This document shows positions 1 through 13,300 of a DNA stretch of 64,000 bases, piece by piece (position 1 is the stretch's first letter; every line of letters starts with the position of its first letter). The notes under the pieces were generated by a model. The model made no database searches. It had not been told where the DNA came from and saw nothing but the letters and a program-made list of their open reading frames with translations. Made by a program: the position numbers and the translations under genes. Origin of the DNA: Ciona intestinalis (Eukaryota; Chordata; Ascidiacea; Phlebobranchia; Cionidae); NCBI RefSeq assembly GCF_000224145.3, contig NC_020177.2, positions 3,952,965 through 4,016,964 on the forward strand, read 5' to 3'.

Positions 1-3000
1 GCTTTTGTTTTAAGTTGAAGAACCAGCTTGGCAAATGCAGAGGCCTCTATTTTAATCTTCCCTTGCATTTTTGTTGAGGCAAACCAAAGTTTATTCAAGC
101 GGGCAAACTCTCTTTGTTGTCCCCGGCGCGTTTACGGTTGAAGCTACCAAGCGTGTAGATTCCCCGTACGCTTTGCCACGCACCAACAATCCAATGCTGC
201 GTCACAATGAGCTCTGTTGCGCTTCAAAGCAACCTATTACTTCCAAATAAACGCCGATTTTACCCAAGGCCGCTTGGACCGAGAGGTATTATCGTGGCTT
301 TGAGTACCCACTTAAGTCCAAACGCCTAAAGTGGTCGCTTGCGTGCCTGTGCACAGCTCTACACACACCTAACTTACACCTTGTCGTGGTTCAAATGTTA
401 AGTTACCAACATTCGATAACCAACATCAGCTTATATTTGTGGATCGTTAATTGATCTATTCATCATGTAGCTAAAAGTAAACTTCTCACGTTCACCACCT
501 GCAATTTTAAATAGCTTTTCTCAAATGATCAAATCTAAACGTCCTTCTTACTGGCCCCCTTCGCGTGTAATTCTACCCCAAGTCCCACCCTTTTACCATA
601 TTAATATCAAACCCAATAAAACCCAACACACCCTTTCTAAATTTGATTTCCGAGAATATGATGCTGTTACTCACGTCCAAATAAATGGGTCCCATGAATA
701 TAGCGTTTAAGGGAGTTTTGGGACCCTAACTCCAGTTTTAATTCATGCCACTCATAATGATGCCATGTACTTTTCCAATGCTCATTCCATTGTAATCTGT
801 CATTCACTGAATCTATTATCGCGTCGTTAACTTTGAACGACGCTGATCGCATTTGTGACGTCACAAGATCGTGGGAAATTACGACTACAGTGGCGACCTG
901 TCAATCAATCTTTCATCACAGTATAACAATGACAAAATTGTTTAATAACATCGCAAAATTGCATTTGTGGCTTCACACAGTATGATATTGCATTGTAATA
1001 ATAAAGATGCTAAGTTTCTCTGTGTTTCCGCATTCCGTTGGTTTCTAGTTACCCACATCATATCCTTGTTTGTTTTGCTTCAAAGAGATAAATCCTGTCT
1101 TACCTTATGGTTATAACACACGCGACAACGTATTGAAACCTTTTGCAACATGTTTGAATTTATGGTTTCTAATCTGCAATTAAGCTGTTGTTCTTCAAGT
1201 TACCAAAAATGTGCTTGAATAATAAATGTCAGTCATATTTATTTAAGGTTCTTTTATATACACTTGCTTTTATTTTTGTGTGTGTATATTTTTGCAATAT
1301 GTTGCATACCTTTGCCTAAAAGTAGGATCTTTGTATCTCTTTTTTTGTATTTTTTACATTACAGTTCTGTTGTACAACATGAACATACCACGTATCAATA
1401 CCAGTACAAAATATCATTTACTATAGTCGGACATTAAGAACATCTTCGTGTGACCTAGATTCGAAATTACGTCGATAGCTTTACGTCAAATGAATCAATA
1501 GACGAACAAACGTATATAACTCCTCACGATGTTCGTTACCAATATTTTAGCCCATTTGTTGTATCTTGTCACGCCATTTGCGTGGAATGCAAACTTATTG
1601 TGCAGCTTAACGAATGATCCTCAAAGCTTTTTTTATCATCTAATATATCTTACAGATACTCAAGGATATTTTTATGACGATCGTAAATACGTTTGTTGTA
1701 TCCATAAGCAGTTCGCGTGCACTTGTGAATACATTATACAGTTTCGCCCGTTGTTGCACTTCACACTTTACGATGATTGTAACATTAACAACAAAACTAT
1801 TTCGTGATCGTTTAACTGTTCCGTTCAAGAGCGGATATGACAAGTTAATGTAACAACCGGTTGTTGCCGTTATTATTGTTTCTTTATTCGGCCTCTTCTT
1901 CGCTTAATATGCTACAACGTGTCGTTTTTAACCTCTGCCCCCAGCTCCCAAGAGCCGCAATAATTCAGCTATATGACGCAACAGTATCTCATATTCTCGA
2001 AGCCTAAGTAACCGGAGAAGAGTTTTTGTTGACTGTTGATTACGATGTCCTATTATCTTGACGTTCTATTATTAGACCGACTTTTGTGGTGTATCCGCAC
2101 CACTGGCCCTTTGAACTGGCATCGGCGGCAACATAAGCTTATGCGACCTATACATTGTAATGCTGTATGGTTGATTTGGTTGCGAATATTAGAAAGAGTA
2201 TCTGAAATGTACATTGTTGTGTTGTTGTCATGTTTTCCCACGTTATTAAGGTTCCATTGCTGCATGCGGACTCCTGCCCATGGTCTCCCTATATTTAACC
2301 ACGTTCCGTGTTATATAAAAGTTTTAGTGTATATTTACTACATGCGCCATTACCATTGGGTGTCGTTTTCCATCAACATTTAGGATTCCTGTTGAATTAG
2401 CGCTTTGAACCGCAGAAATCTCGGTTAGTTTTGGGACGAAACGCAAAACTGCAAGTTCTACCCGCGGTTTGGGTCAAAGCTTTATTTTTGGGTTACTTTT
2501 TTGACCCACCTGATCCCCTCCCGACCGTGAGAGTGTAAAACAAGCGTTGAAATCTTCACTCGCCTGATTTCAGCGACACTAGACCGTGCGAAGTTATTTC
2601 TATCACAGCTCGCCTATTTTCACCACGGTTCAGCTGCATCAGGCTTACCAACGCCCGGATGCAGCCGTGCTGGTGTGAAAATATGTTCCCATGCAGATTT
2701 TGCATTTGAAATCACTCTAACATTGCAAAAAATAATTTTTCTAAACAATAATTACGATTTGCCAACAAAAATGACGAAGTTTTAACTCAAAACCAATGTA
2801 TGCAACACTAAAAAAGAACAAGTTTTGGTTTCAGAGCCGTTGCTGCTGTCGCGAAATTTGTTCAAAACTAAGCGCAGGAAAGCTAATAGAAAGTCCAAGG
2901 CTTCCAGCGTGTAACAAAGTTAGGATGCGCATTGTTGCGTCACAGCCGTTCCATTGTGATGTCGCGAGCACTACCACCGGTTTCCGGCGCGTAGTTCACC

Positions 3001-6000
3001 TGCAGCATACCTAGCTAGTTAGAAGCTGCGCTATGCGACTTACGCAGCACCGCAACCTTTGCTTAGCATTTGCAGTCGTGCGCTTCTTATCATCTCCTTA
3101 TCTTGACATGTCCTAAAAAAACAATTCGAGAAAAAATGCAACATTACTACCGCAATATTTAGTAGGTCATTATTTCCACACGCAATTGCACACTGCAATA
3201 AAATTTCCCACCACCCAAATCGAAGCCTTACCATTTTGTTGTATTAGAAAACCTGTGACCTCGAAATAGTTTAGTCCTCGCTAAACCCCTATGTTGTCTT
3301 TTTGCACCGCAGTTTCCCCCTTATACACCTGTGGCTAAAACAACGACTGAAGCACCGTTTCGTCTTGTGTATGACGTCACAATTCTTTATTTGTTCCTTT
3401 CACTGAGATTAAGCCTCTGTTATCTAAACCCCATTTGGATAAATTTCAATTTTATTTAAACAGTTAAATCTGGTATTATTTTTTTTGTTGTTATTTCCCA
3501 ATATTTGTTTATCCACAAACCGCTAGGTCGGAAACGGCCGCGCTCGTGACGTTATTACGCCACAGATTTGCCGCTTCCCGAACGCCGACTTTGAGTATGT
3601 GACGTCACAGACCATGTTTTGCACTTGCCATCGTGGTATTTGTGTTTTCGATGCAGTATTCCTACATGACATGCAAGCAATTTCGTAACAGTCAGATTTC
3701 AATGACCCAGTTCAGGAAACACATTTGCTTACTATGCAAATCTCGATCGTAAAAAGTCACACAAACAATCATTATGACGTTATAGGCAATTATTGTGCAG
3801 GAAATCGACTGCACGCCACTGGCATTTGTTAACTCTTTATAGTGTATCTGTTACGAAACGACGCTAAACTGTAAACCGACTGTACTTGAAAAGAAACAAA
3901 ACAATTGTTAGGTCACAATGTAGTCTTTGCACCAGACTTGTGACGTAACAAAGTGTCGATCATTGATGAGACCGCAGTCGGGTTAAACCGGCGACAGCGC
4001 GTCGCGTTGTTTGTCATAGTGGACCCCCTTCCACCAGTGTGGGTCTTCATGTTCATTGGAGGCCAAGACATTCTTTCCATTTGAAAAGAAATACGCTAAT
4101 CCGATGTGAATGGTGTCGTTCTATTAAGACATACCAGAAAAATTGTAAGCTGTTATATTGCCAACGATAAATACCCTAAGCGAGTTTTCGGAGCCTTTCA
4201 TGGCAGTTTCCTACCCCACTCTTCTGTGGCAGAGAAACCGGCCAAAAGACGTTCAATTACCGGGAGCTCCAGGCGGATAATTTAACAACAACAACGCTTC
4301 CTCGAAGCGGCTCATCTGCGAGGAAAATTGATCCGATTTTGACGATTCGTCCTCCAGTAATTGCAACGTCCGCCGCTAATTTGCCGTTTAATAATCTCCC
4401 ACAAAGCGAAACCATCCCATTACTGGACGAGAGTGCTGGGTGTTTTCTAAGTAGTGGAAAACGGCTGAGAGCTTCTCTAAATCCGTGTAATTAGCATCGG
4501 AATGGTAGCATTTAACGCCATGGTTAACACTCCTTTGCTCTTTCTAATTAAAACCACAAACACGTTAAGAAATGGATTTTCATATCATTAGTAGCCGCAA
4601 GAGATCTCGAACTTTATCACGTGATACAATCATCTTTATAACGTCACAAATGCAAGACGCCTGTTTCGTTTTAACAATTATCATTTCGACTCCGTGATAG
4701 AATAGTATCTCACGATTTGGGTTAAATACAGACAATAATAATTGCAAATTGTCGTTAAAACAAACAACCCGCATGGAAAAGAAGAAAAATCTCTTTCGCT
4801 ACTTCTTTCAAGTCGATAAGAGTTCTCGAATCTGATAATGCCATGTTTTCCACGTAACAAAGCAGCTATTGTCACGTAGTTATTACCGGATAAACAGGAT
4901 TGTCCATCCCAAGTATGGCATAGCGTTCATCCAGTTTAACAGCCGGTTAAGTAAGACAGCAACCGGAACTTCAGTTTGCAAATGCAGCTCCCGACAACAT
5001 GGATAATTTGCCACGTTCATCTCTGTCAAAACGAATTCAAGTGTATACTAATTTTCTAATTATATCTGTAAAATTTTGAATTCATTGTTTTCAATTCAAA
5101 TCTCTTAAAATAACCTCATTGCAAAAGAAGCCTCTTTCTTCTTATTTTTTTTACCCAAAGAAAAAATTCCAAATAAATTCCATGACGTCACCGATCCCGG
5201 TAAATTTTCCCCATCCCATGACGTCACATCACACGTATAAATACATTAATCCCTCACACAAAGGATGTGTGTGGCTTACTTAGGACCCCAACATTACCTA
5301 GGCCATATTTACGGTGTCTTTATGATAGCAATTTCTCGCTTCAGATAATTCTGGAAAGGGGCTGTATTTCAATGGCCATGTCATGGCTGTTTTCGGGTTT
5401 GCAAAAAAATGGTATAAGACAAATATACGAGAGTCTATTGACGTGTACCTTGTCGCGCTGTAGATTTTTCGTTGGGGCTTGCGGACTTTATCATAGCCAG
5501 ACTGACTTCGAAGTGTTCCCGTCTACAACATTGATAATGAACACACTTTTGTTCCAGACTAAATGGGATCTGGTTTTACCAAAAAAGTGATCTGGTTTTA
5601 CAGCTTGGCCAATTCATTTATTTTCCCTATTCAGCTGTACAAACGAAGTAAGCAAACCAGCGATAACAAAATGGACATAGCTACTTTCCATATTTACGAA
5701 TGTGCTCAAAGGGCAAACCAAGGCAAAAATCCACCAAAAACACTTGAAAAGTCACACCGTCCTGCTGGAAGCGGTCGCTGATAATATTTAATTGCTTCCC
5801 CCATAGCTACTCTGGCTTCCTCTGTTGTTTTTGTTTACGAGGTATATTCTCTATTGTTTTACAAGGACCAATACCACGTTATGTAAGACCCGATGCCCAT
5901 ACAGTTCACCAATTGAATGTTTGCTTTACAAAGCTGTTGTTGTTGTTTTCTGAACAGTTGTTGGAATTAAATTGGATTTAAAGTTAGGAGAAGAGCTGTT

Positions 6001-7308
6001 GTAAGGGAAAACTTGTATATTCAACATAAAACAATGCTGGTTTCGCAATCTACTAGTTGACTAGTTCGTTATACGAGCACCGGATGTTCGTTGTGTTTTG
6101 CATATTACAAAGCACGCCATAACAAATGTAAATCATATTGAACTTTGAATTCGGTTCTAATTTGCGCTGTGGCGGCGGTTTTCGAAGCATACACACTCGA
6201 ACTTTATTTCGCCCTCTTGTTCTAAAGTACTCCACAAATATCGCATATGACGTGGCAATGGCTCGCGCTCTGGGAAAGCGGACTGTAATATCCGGATGGA
6301 GCTTTTCGCGCGGATAGAAACGGCATATCGCGTTTACCGGGCTCAAGTTTCACACGATCGTTGTTAGCACTGGTAGCGCTACGAGCGCGCTGTTTGGATG
6401 GTGACGTCATTATAACAGACGCGATTGCAATCCATGCATGCGGGTCACGACTGAAGTCCAACCGAAGTCCAACTGATTGTTGTTTGTCGCGATTTAAGTT
6501 TATTTAGCACACAGCACCTGGATTTAAGTGGCTTCATTAAAAATGCGGACCATGGCAATATTCCAGTTCTACTTTCCAACAGTAACGCGTGGTTAGCCAG
6601 GTTTACACTATATGTGTTATGTACTCAGTTCCCCGCCCAATAATACGTGTTGCAAAGTTAACCTTATGTCGTGCGAGCGGTAACCTCTTTCTCAAAGCGA
6701 CCGCTAATCGATGCGAACTTGGAGTGTTTTGACACAACACAGCAGTCTGTTTAGCATCGTATGTCCGCACCATAACAATACACAGTATAAGCATGGCTTA
6801 TTGCCCGTCAGTGGTTTCTGGATAACATATCAGCAGGCGATTTTCAATCCGATTTTCCCCGAACGTGGCTCTATTAATCCGGTTACCGATGCGTGTATAA
6901 CGTACATGACCTTATGCTAAATATACGGCCACTAAAATGTATGTACTTTGCTCAGTATAGCAGCCGCTCTGTGTTTGTTGTATGACGGTGACTATAAACG
7001 TTAATATTTTATTTTCGCACTATGAATCTGAAACATCTGGTTTAATTTAATATATCCAATTGGTTTTGAAAACATGTAGCTTGTTTTATATTTTTTTATC
7101 CTACTTTGTCCTTTCTGTTTATCCGAAAATTTAACCATAAATATTCTTATAAAGATTTATCTATGTTACATACATTATATATAGAATACAGGTCGCCTGT
7201 CCCATTGCTTAGCCGTTTACTAATTGAGTGTAGTTGTTCACCAATTGTGTAGCGAATCCAGTCCCATGCCACCTGTACAAGATATCAATTACTTGTTTTT
7301 CAACCCAG
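1..7308. other. Long non-coding stretch before the first MTSS1 exon in the window
   Basis: I see no exon here that I can support. The open reading frames are short (up to about 115 codons), overlap on both strands and lack recognisable domains. The missing start of the MTSS1 IMD domain, about 75 residues in the human protein, was looked for by eye and not found, so this stretch is probably a large 5' intron or the flank of an internal promoter. Compared with the rest of the window it looks richer in G+C and in CpG, and it holds a cluster of TGACGTCA octamers, listed separately. Poly-T and AT-rich tracts occur around 1250-1380 and 7080-7190. Confidence 0.6.
856..6409. promoter_or_regulatory. 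Cluster of six perfect CRE/ATF-type octamers (TGACGTCA)
   Basis: The palindrome TGACGTCA occurs at 856-863, 3372-3379, 3600-3607, 5183-5190, 5219-5226 and 6402-6409. The pair at 5183 and 5219 is only 36 bp apart and lies just upstream of a TATA-like stretch (5236). Half-sites or near matches lie around 2937, 3546, 3774, 3940, 4640 and 6249. The octamer is the classical CREB/ATF binding site. I did not see a perfect copy in the remaining 57 kb by eye. Regulation of MTSS1 or of an unannotated upstream transcript is inference; the motif may also simply be common in this genome. Confidence 0.45.
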
Positions 7309-10300
7309 GTTCGACAAAGGACATTGGAAGTGCCCTCACCAGAATCTGTGTGCGACAGAAAATGATGGAAAACAAATTGAAACTGTTTACTAAGTGAGTA
7401 TCTTGCTGCAACACTACAAGAAGAGATTTTTCAGTTAAAAGAATGTTCATACTAAACAGCAAACAATAAAAATTTTAAAATAAACTGGTTGTTGTGTATC
7501 ATCATGTAAATTAATAGTATTAACAATTAACAATGGTATCTTTTTATTCCTACTTTGAACATCATTGTGATGTATTATTACCTAGCTTTGTATTCTTGTT
7601 GTGATGTCATAATTGTAATTAAACATCAACAGTGCTCTACTGGACAATCTTGTTGTTCCGATCCAAGAAAGACTGGAGGAATGGAAAAAGGTGGCAAACC
7701 AATTAGAAAAGGATCACGCTAAAGGTGAATTAACAAATCTAACTAGCATTAGAAAGTCCTTTACAGCTCCAAAACAAACTTAAATTAATTGGAAACTTTC
7801 TTAACTTAATTTTGGTATAACTTTTAACTGTTTCAATGGACTTTTGGGTGTTTTGCCATATTAACTCAAAAATATGATGGTGTTACTGTTACTGCTGTTA
7901 CTTCTCAGAGGTGCTTACTTATTCTTGTTTCCCAGATTATAAGAAAGCAATGCATGATATAAAGAAACGAAACGGTGAAACTATAAGACTACAGAAAAAA
8001 GTTCGAAAAGGTAAGATGTGGAAAGAGCTTGCTAACTCATAATCAAATGTTTAAACTAAAACTGGCTTGTAGCTTTTTTGTAAACAAGCGTATATTACAG
8101 TGTCAAGTTATAAATACCAAGTTGGTCTACCCAGATGTGTTTATTAGAAAGATCTGGAAATATGGGATTTAGGTGCTAACAAAATCCAATCTTTTCCCAC
8201 AGTACTATACCCGTATGGCTCACGATCAAAGTGGAATATGTTACATTCTATTCTGTATGGGTGAGGTCTGTGAGGACCTGGGATTTAGGCCAGACTTAGC
8301 CCATTACCCCAACACCCTTGTACGTCCGGAAGTGACGTGCTCGCGGTAGTAAAGTTCTCGTTATCATGTTCCGACTCCAGTGTTCCGACCAAGTCCCGTT
8401 TTCTGTCCCGATTCAAGTGGGATATGTTACATTAGAACTTACAGTATAAGTAAACATTCTAACAATAACTCTCATGTATACGCAGGTAGTAAACCAGATC
8501 TCCACCAGCAACTAAACTCAGCCATGCATGAGGTGAACGATCGCTTCACTTCATTGGAGGAGACGGAGAAGTCAGCGTTGCGGAACCTCCTGGTGGAGGA
8601 GAGAACAAGGATCTGTCTCTTCGCAAACTGCCTGTCTCCTGTTTTGGTGGGTTTGTGATAAAATCTATGCTTAAAATTAAACAAAAATAGTGGACAAGAT
8701 TTTAAATATGAATTGGTGTCTATAGAACAGTTTATGTCACTACAAAATATATAATAAATTTAAAAAATAGAAGATGCTATTGAGTCAGAAAGATGCTAAA
8801 ATAGATATTATTAACTCATACAGACGTTGTTACAAATTACAGCACATTGTTTTTATTCAGTTCATAATACTTGTGTTTCCTATTTATCCAGTAGCATTTG
8901 CCTTGCATACCCCACCTGTCAAATTAAAATCAAAACCTTATCGTATGAGCCAAAAAGTTTGCCCATCCCATGCTTTGATCATGAGTAGTTATTTCATTAC
9001 ATGGTTGCACTGTGTGCTCATTAGACCTGATTACACAGTAGTGTTTGCCTTTCGGAATTTCTCACTGTTTGTGGCACAACATTGCTTATTCTACTTTTTC
9101 AATCAAACCAACTCATGCGTTTAAGTTTTAGGATAAATAACATTGTGGACAGAATACGGTTTTGTAGATTCGTAGTTCTGTTCACTCATATATTATCTAT
9201 GATTAGTTCAATCTGATTTACTCAATTTTCAGAAATGTTAAAAATCAGTTGCATAAACACTTCGCCGAAATGGCAATGACGCAAATGCATTTATAGTAAG
9301 AGAATGAATTCATTCCCCAGCCCTTAGCTGTGTGCTCATTTTTAACATTTGGTTACTAAACAGCTTAGCATTTAGTTATTACTTTTACAAACTTTATCCT
9401 TAGTAGCTTAGCTAGGATTATATCCAAATACCCACTGCCAATAAACAACCCCCCCATAGTTTTCTATGGAAGTAATAACCTTCGTTGTCACGCAATGTTA
9501 GCTCTGCATAATAAACGAAGGTTAAATATGCTTGTATAAAGTCAATACATTATACACATTACACACCTGACTCATAAACTCGTGTGCCTGTGTTCGAATG
9601 CACAAAAACAACTTGACAAATATCAAAGATTTATGGCTAGCAAAACTAAAGGCCAAATACATATGGTTTTGAATGTTGTTTTTACTAAATGCATTTCTTT
9701 TTATATAAGTTTTGTTTTTTAGTTGAATTCAAAATGATTCAATAACGCAGTAAAGTTTTTTTATGACACATCACTAAAACCGCTAACTCATGTTTGTTTT
9801 GCCGCACATGCTGTACATAACTCAGCAATAAAGTGGCGACTGTGCACAAATTAAGTATGTGCTCAAGCGTGTATGGCGACTGACGACATTGTTTGATTTG
9901 TCTAGTCATAGCTTTATTACAGACATAGTTTGAATTGGAAATTTTTCTCTCTAAGCTATAGGTGTTAATTTTATTGCCCTAAATATGGCCCAATATGTTA
10001 GTAAGGTGTTCCAATTAATTTAAGCACTTATATTAACTGCACTATAAAGTGGACAGACACTTTTATTACATTCAATTGGTCATTCAGTCTATTTCCTATA
10101 AATTACCTTTTTATTGTATCCCATTAACAGTAAAGTGAATCGGGTTTTTCTTATGCATTAAAAAGTTACAAATTACGCTGTTCCTGCACTGATTTTTACT
10201 CCCCAACCTAATACTCACCCACTTTATAAACTGTCGCATATTCTACCTACCCATATAAAAGTTCTAAATAAGAGACTGATGTTACCATTTAGATGAAATA

Positions 10301-13300
10301 TATATCTTTTAACATTCAATTGGTTGGGATTTGGAATCTGTTTTTGTCTATAACGTTTTTGTAAAGTAATGGGCCAATCCTGGCCTAAATCCTAGGATGG
10401 TGTTCTACGCTGTGGGACCTCACCAACAAAAACATAACGTTTTTGTAGCACCAAATCCTTCCCACACAAACTCATTTCCACCCCTACAGGACATGGAAGT
10501 TTCAATGTTAAACGAAGTGAGCAATCTTCACGAACTTACATCTGATGTTGCACGTTTGTGTCGTAACCCCAAACAGCTCCCAACATCAACTGACCAACTT
10601 GTACAAGACTTTATCGCGGTGAACAGTCAAGCTCACCCATCCTCCCCACTACCAGTATGTTACTTTTATCAAGACATTCTATTGAATATTGTAATAAAAT
10701 AATAAATGTCTGAAAGGATAAATGTAGTTCATAACATTGTACTTAAATGAATATCTGAAATGATATATTTAATGGTGTGGCAGGGCAACAAGCCAACAAC
10801 AGACAACAGTCGACATAATATAGATGGTCTGTTTCATATACCTCAAGCCTGGTTTCTATGTATGTAACTTTGTGTGTGATTATTTAGAAACCTTCATAAA
10901 CACCCACAATACCATCTTATTTATCTTCTAAAAGTCTTTTCTTATCCTCCAGGATTGTGGATTAACAAACGGAATATCTTTCACTCCTCACGGACTCTCC
11001 CCTCCCGCCTCCCCAAGTTCTAACGATAGCAGGAAGTCCTCCGTGTGCAGGTAATCCTTCAAATTCATTACTTAGGTCAGCACTGCCGCAAACTGGTTAG
11101 CGCACCTTCCCCAAGCCCAGAGTTTTTAGATTTGAGACTTGATGCTGCTGCAATTTTCGGCGTCCTTGCGCAAAACAGTTAACAACAATTGCTCCAACCC
11201 AGTGTTCTTTATCAAAATACAAAGAATGTATTTTGTATGTATATTTAAATTTTAAACTTTTCCAGCTTGAACAGTATCAATAGCTCGGATTCAAGATCCA
11301 GTGGTTCACTTACTCATAATTCATCATTCAACCACCATAGATACCAGGTAATATAATGTTGGCATGTCATTAAATTTTCATGTTGTTTAAAAGCGTACAT
11401 GTATGCTGTTTCTGTCATACACATATGTAAAAGATTTGAATATGTTAACAAAATTTTATTTTACATTTACAAGATTTGAGATTTCTACATAAATTTTTAA
11501 GATTTTCGTATATAAAACATTATAAAAAAATTGCAATTTACAAGACTTATTTGTGCATTTTTTAGATTTCCATATATAATATTATATATACATATTTACA
11601 AGCTTTCCACCCAGGGTTACCACCGTCGTACACCAAGTGGAAGCACGGGCGGACACGGGAGCCCGACATCGTGCAAATCGGCTCCCTCTAGTGTTGCAGT
11701 GGCTCGTCTATCGTCTGTATCCTCTCATGACTCCGGCTTCGTTTCTGCCGGCAACGGGAACATCATGGCTGCTCCCCTCTCTCTCACACCATCTAGTGGG
11801 CTAACTTCACCTCCCGTTACGACTAAACCTCCGATTGGTTTAAACATGGACAAGGTGGGATATTGTTTTATGTGTAGAAAATCTGGTGTGACATTGTCTA
11901 AATGTTTTTTTAATTTAGACAAAAAGAAAAAAATCTGGTGTGACATTGCTAAAGTTCAGTTACATTTATATAGTTGAACCTTATTCTATACTCCCTTGTT
12001 TATATAGACACCTGGCTCTACGATAACACCTATTTTAAAGTGTGAACCCCCTTTATTTAGAAACCTCTGCATTTAACTTAAACACAAAGTCATATTTCTC
12101 CAACCCAGCTCAAAACCCTGTGCATAAAACAGCTCATTATCAAAATATTTTCAATTTCAGGTCCAGAGGTCCGACTCACTTCAAGACGGGGTTTCCCCTA
12201 TTATAAGATCACGACCAAACTCTGGACATATTACTGATGGACCACTGACACCCGGTGGTCAAAATAAGCAGATATTCTCGTGGAAGGATTGGTCAAAACC
12301 AGGTACAAGTGTATATAGTAATTTACATTATTGTACCAGAACTTGTTATAAAACTACCATACAAACCACATATTCTATTCTATGTGAATGAGGTCCTATA
12401 TCATGTCACCATAGGAACCTAATATTTATACCAAAATTGGCCTTGTTACCCAGGCTGCTCCAAATTAATGATCACTGGGTTAAAGCAATGTGTGTTAAGT
12501 ATCTTGCCACATCGCGCATACACCAGCAATGCGATGGTATCGAGCCCGGTATCCTTATGTTAATATGCAGTGCTTACCCACTAAGCCACGGTGCCAGATA
12601 CAGAAAAAATAGTTTAATTCTTTTAGTACCGAATATTAAAACTGCTTTATAAAAATCTACATATTTTACGTTTCAGGTCCATACGATCTAGTTAGTCAAT
12701 CACATGCCACTCACACACTACCGATGGATTCAAGACGTTCCCACAGTGTTTTACCAAGCAAACCAAGCGGTCCACCCCCCATCTCACCCAAGCCAAGTAT
12801 CCTATCCCATCGCCTCTCTTTAGGAAATCCCCCAGCCCCCCAACCACCCCCACTTCTACATGCGAACTCAGAACCCAGGTTTTTCGGTTCTAACCCTCCT
12901 ACCCCACTTTCTGATGGTTTAAAGTCACCCCCTATACCCCCAAAAGACCCATCCTTGTACCCCACTGTGAAAGAAAGTGACCCTCCATTACCCCCACCCC
13001 CAACAACTGACACACCCCGTTTTGAAGCCACCATGACCCCACTTTGTGAGGAGGCACTACCCCCACCTCCACCAGAATGTAAGTTTTTTTTAAATAAGTT
13101 CTATGCTTCTTAGGTGTGTAATTCTATCCAAAAAAAGATGGAAAAAAAAACAAAAAATTAAATTCAATAATCTGAAAATTGAAAATGTTTTGTTTAGCTT
13201 AATTCTTTCCTAAATACCTAAAAAAATAAAACTTGAATAAATTATTCCAGTGCTCGCTGATTGCCCCGAAAATCACGCAACTTTACCCATGGACCCCCCA

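Larger units (their letters stand above)
7309..10654 (+). other. MTSS1: MTSS1 exons encoding the C-terminal two thirds of the IMD domain
   Basis: Exons: 7309-7393, 7633-7724, 7936-8010, 8486-8646 and 10490-10654 (about 192 residues). They cover the second half of IMD helix 2 through helix 4, rich in Lys/Arg (KKAMHDIKKRN, RLQKKVRK), which in the family forms the positively charged convex membrane-binding surface. The last exon reads EVSMLNEVSNLHELTSDVAR, matching the end of the IMD fold. An intron of 1.84 kb separates the last two exons. Confidence 0.9.

Noticed and set aside
5267..5590. 107-codon ORF downstream of the TGACGTCA pair
   Set aside because: It begins shortly after a TATA-like stretch, but the protein resembles no family and has no splice continuation I could find.
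8774..9124. 116-codon plus-strand ORF in an MTSS1 intron
   Set aside because: Hydrophobic, AT-driven composition with no known domain; it lies between exons of MTSS1 on the same strand.
12711..13034. 107-codon Gly-rich minus-strand ORF
   Set aside because: It is the antisense shadow of the proline-rich MTSS1 exon at 12677-13078.
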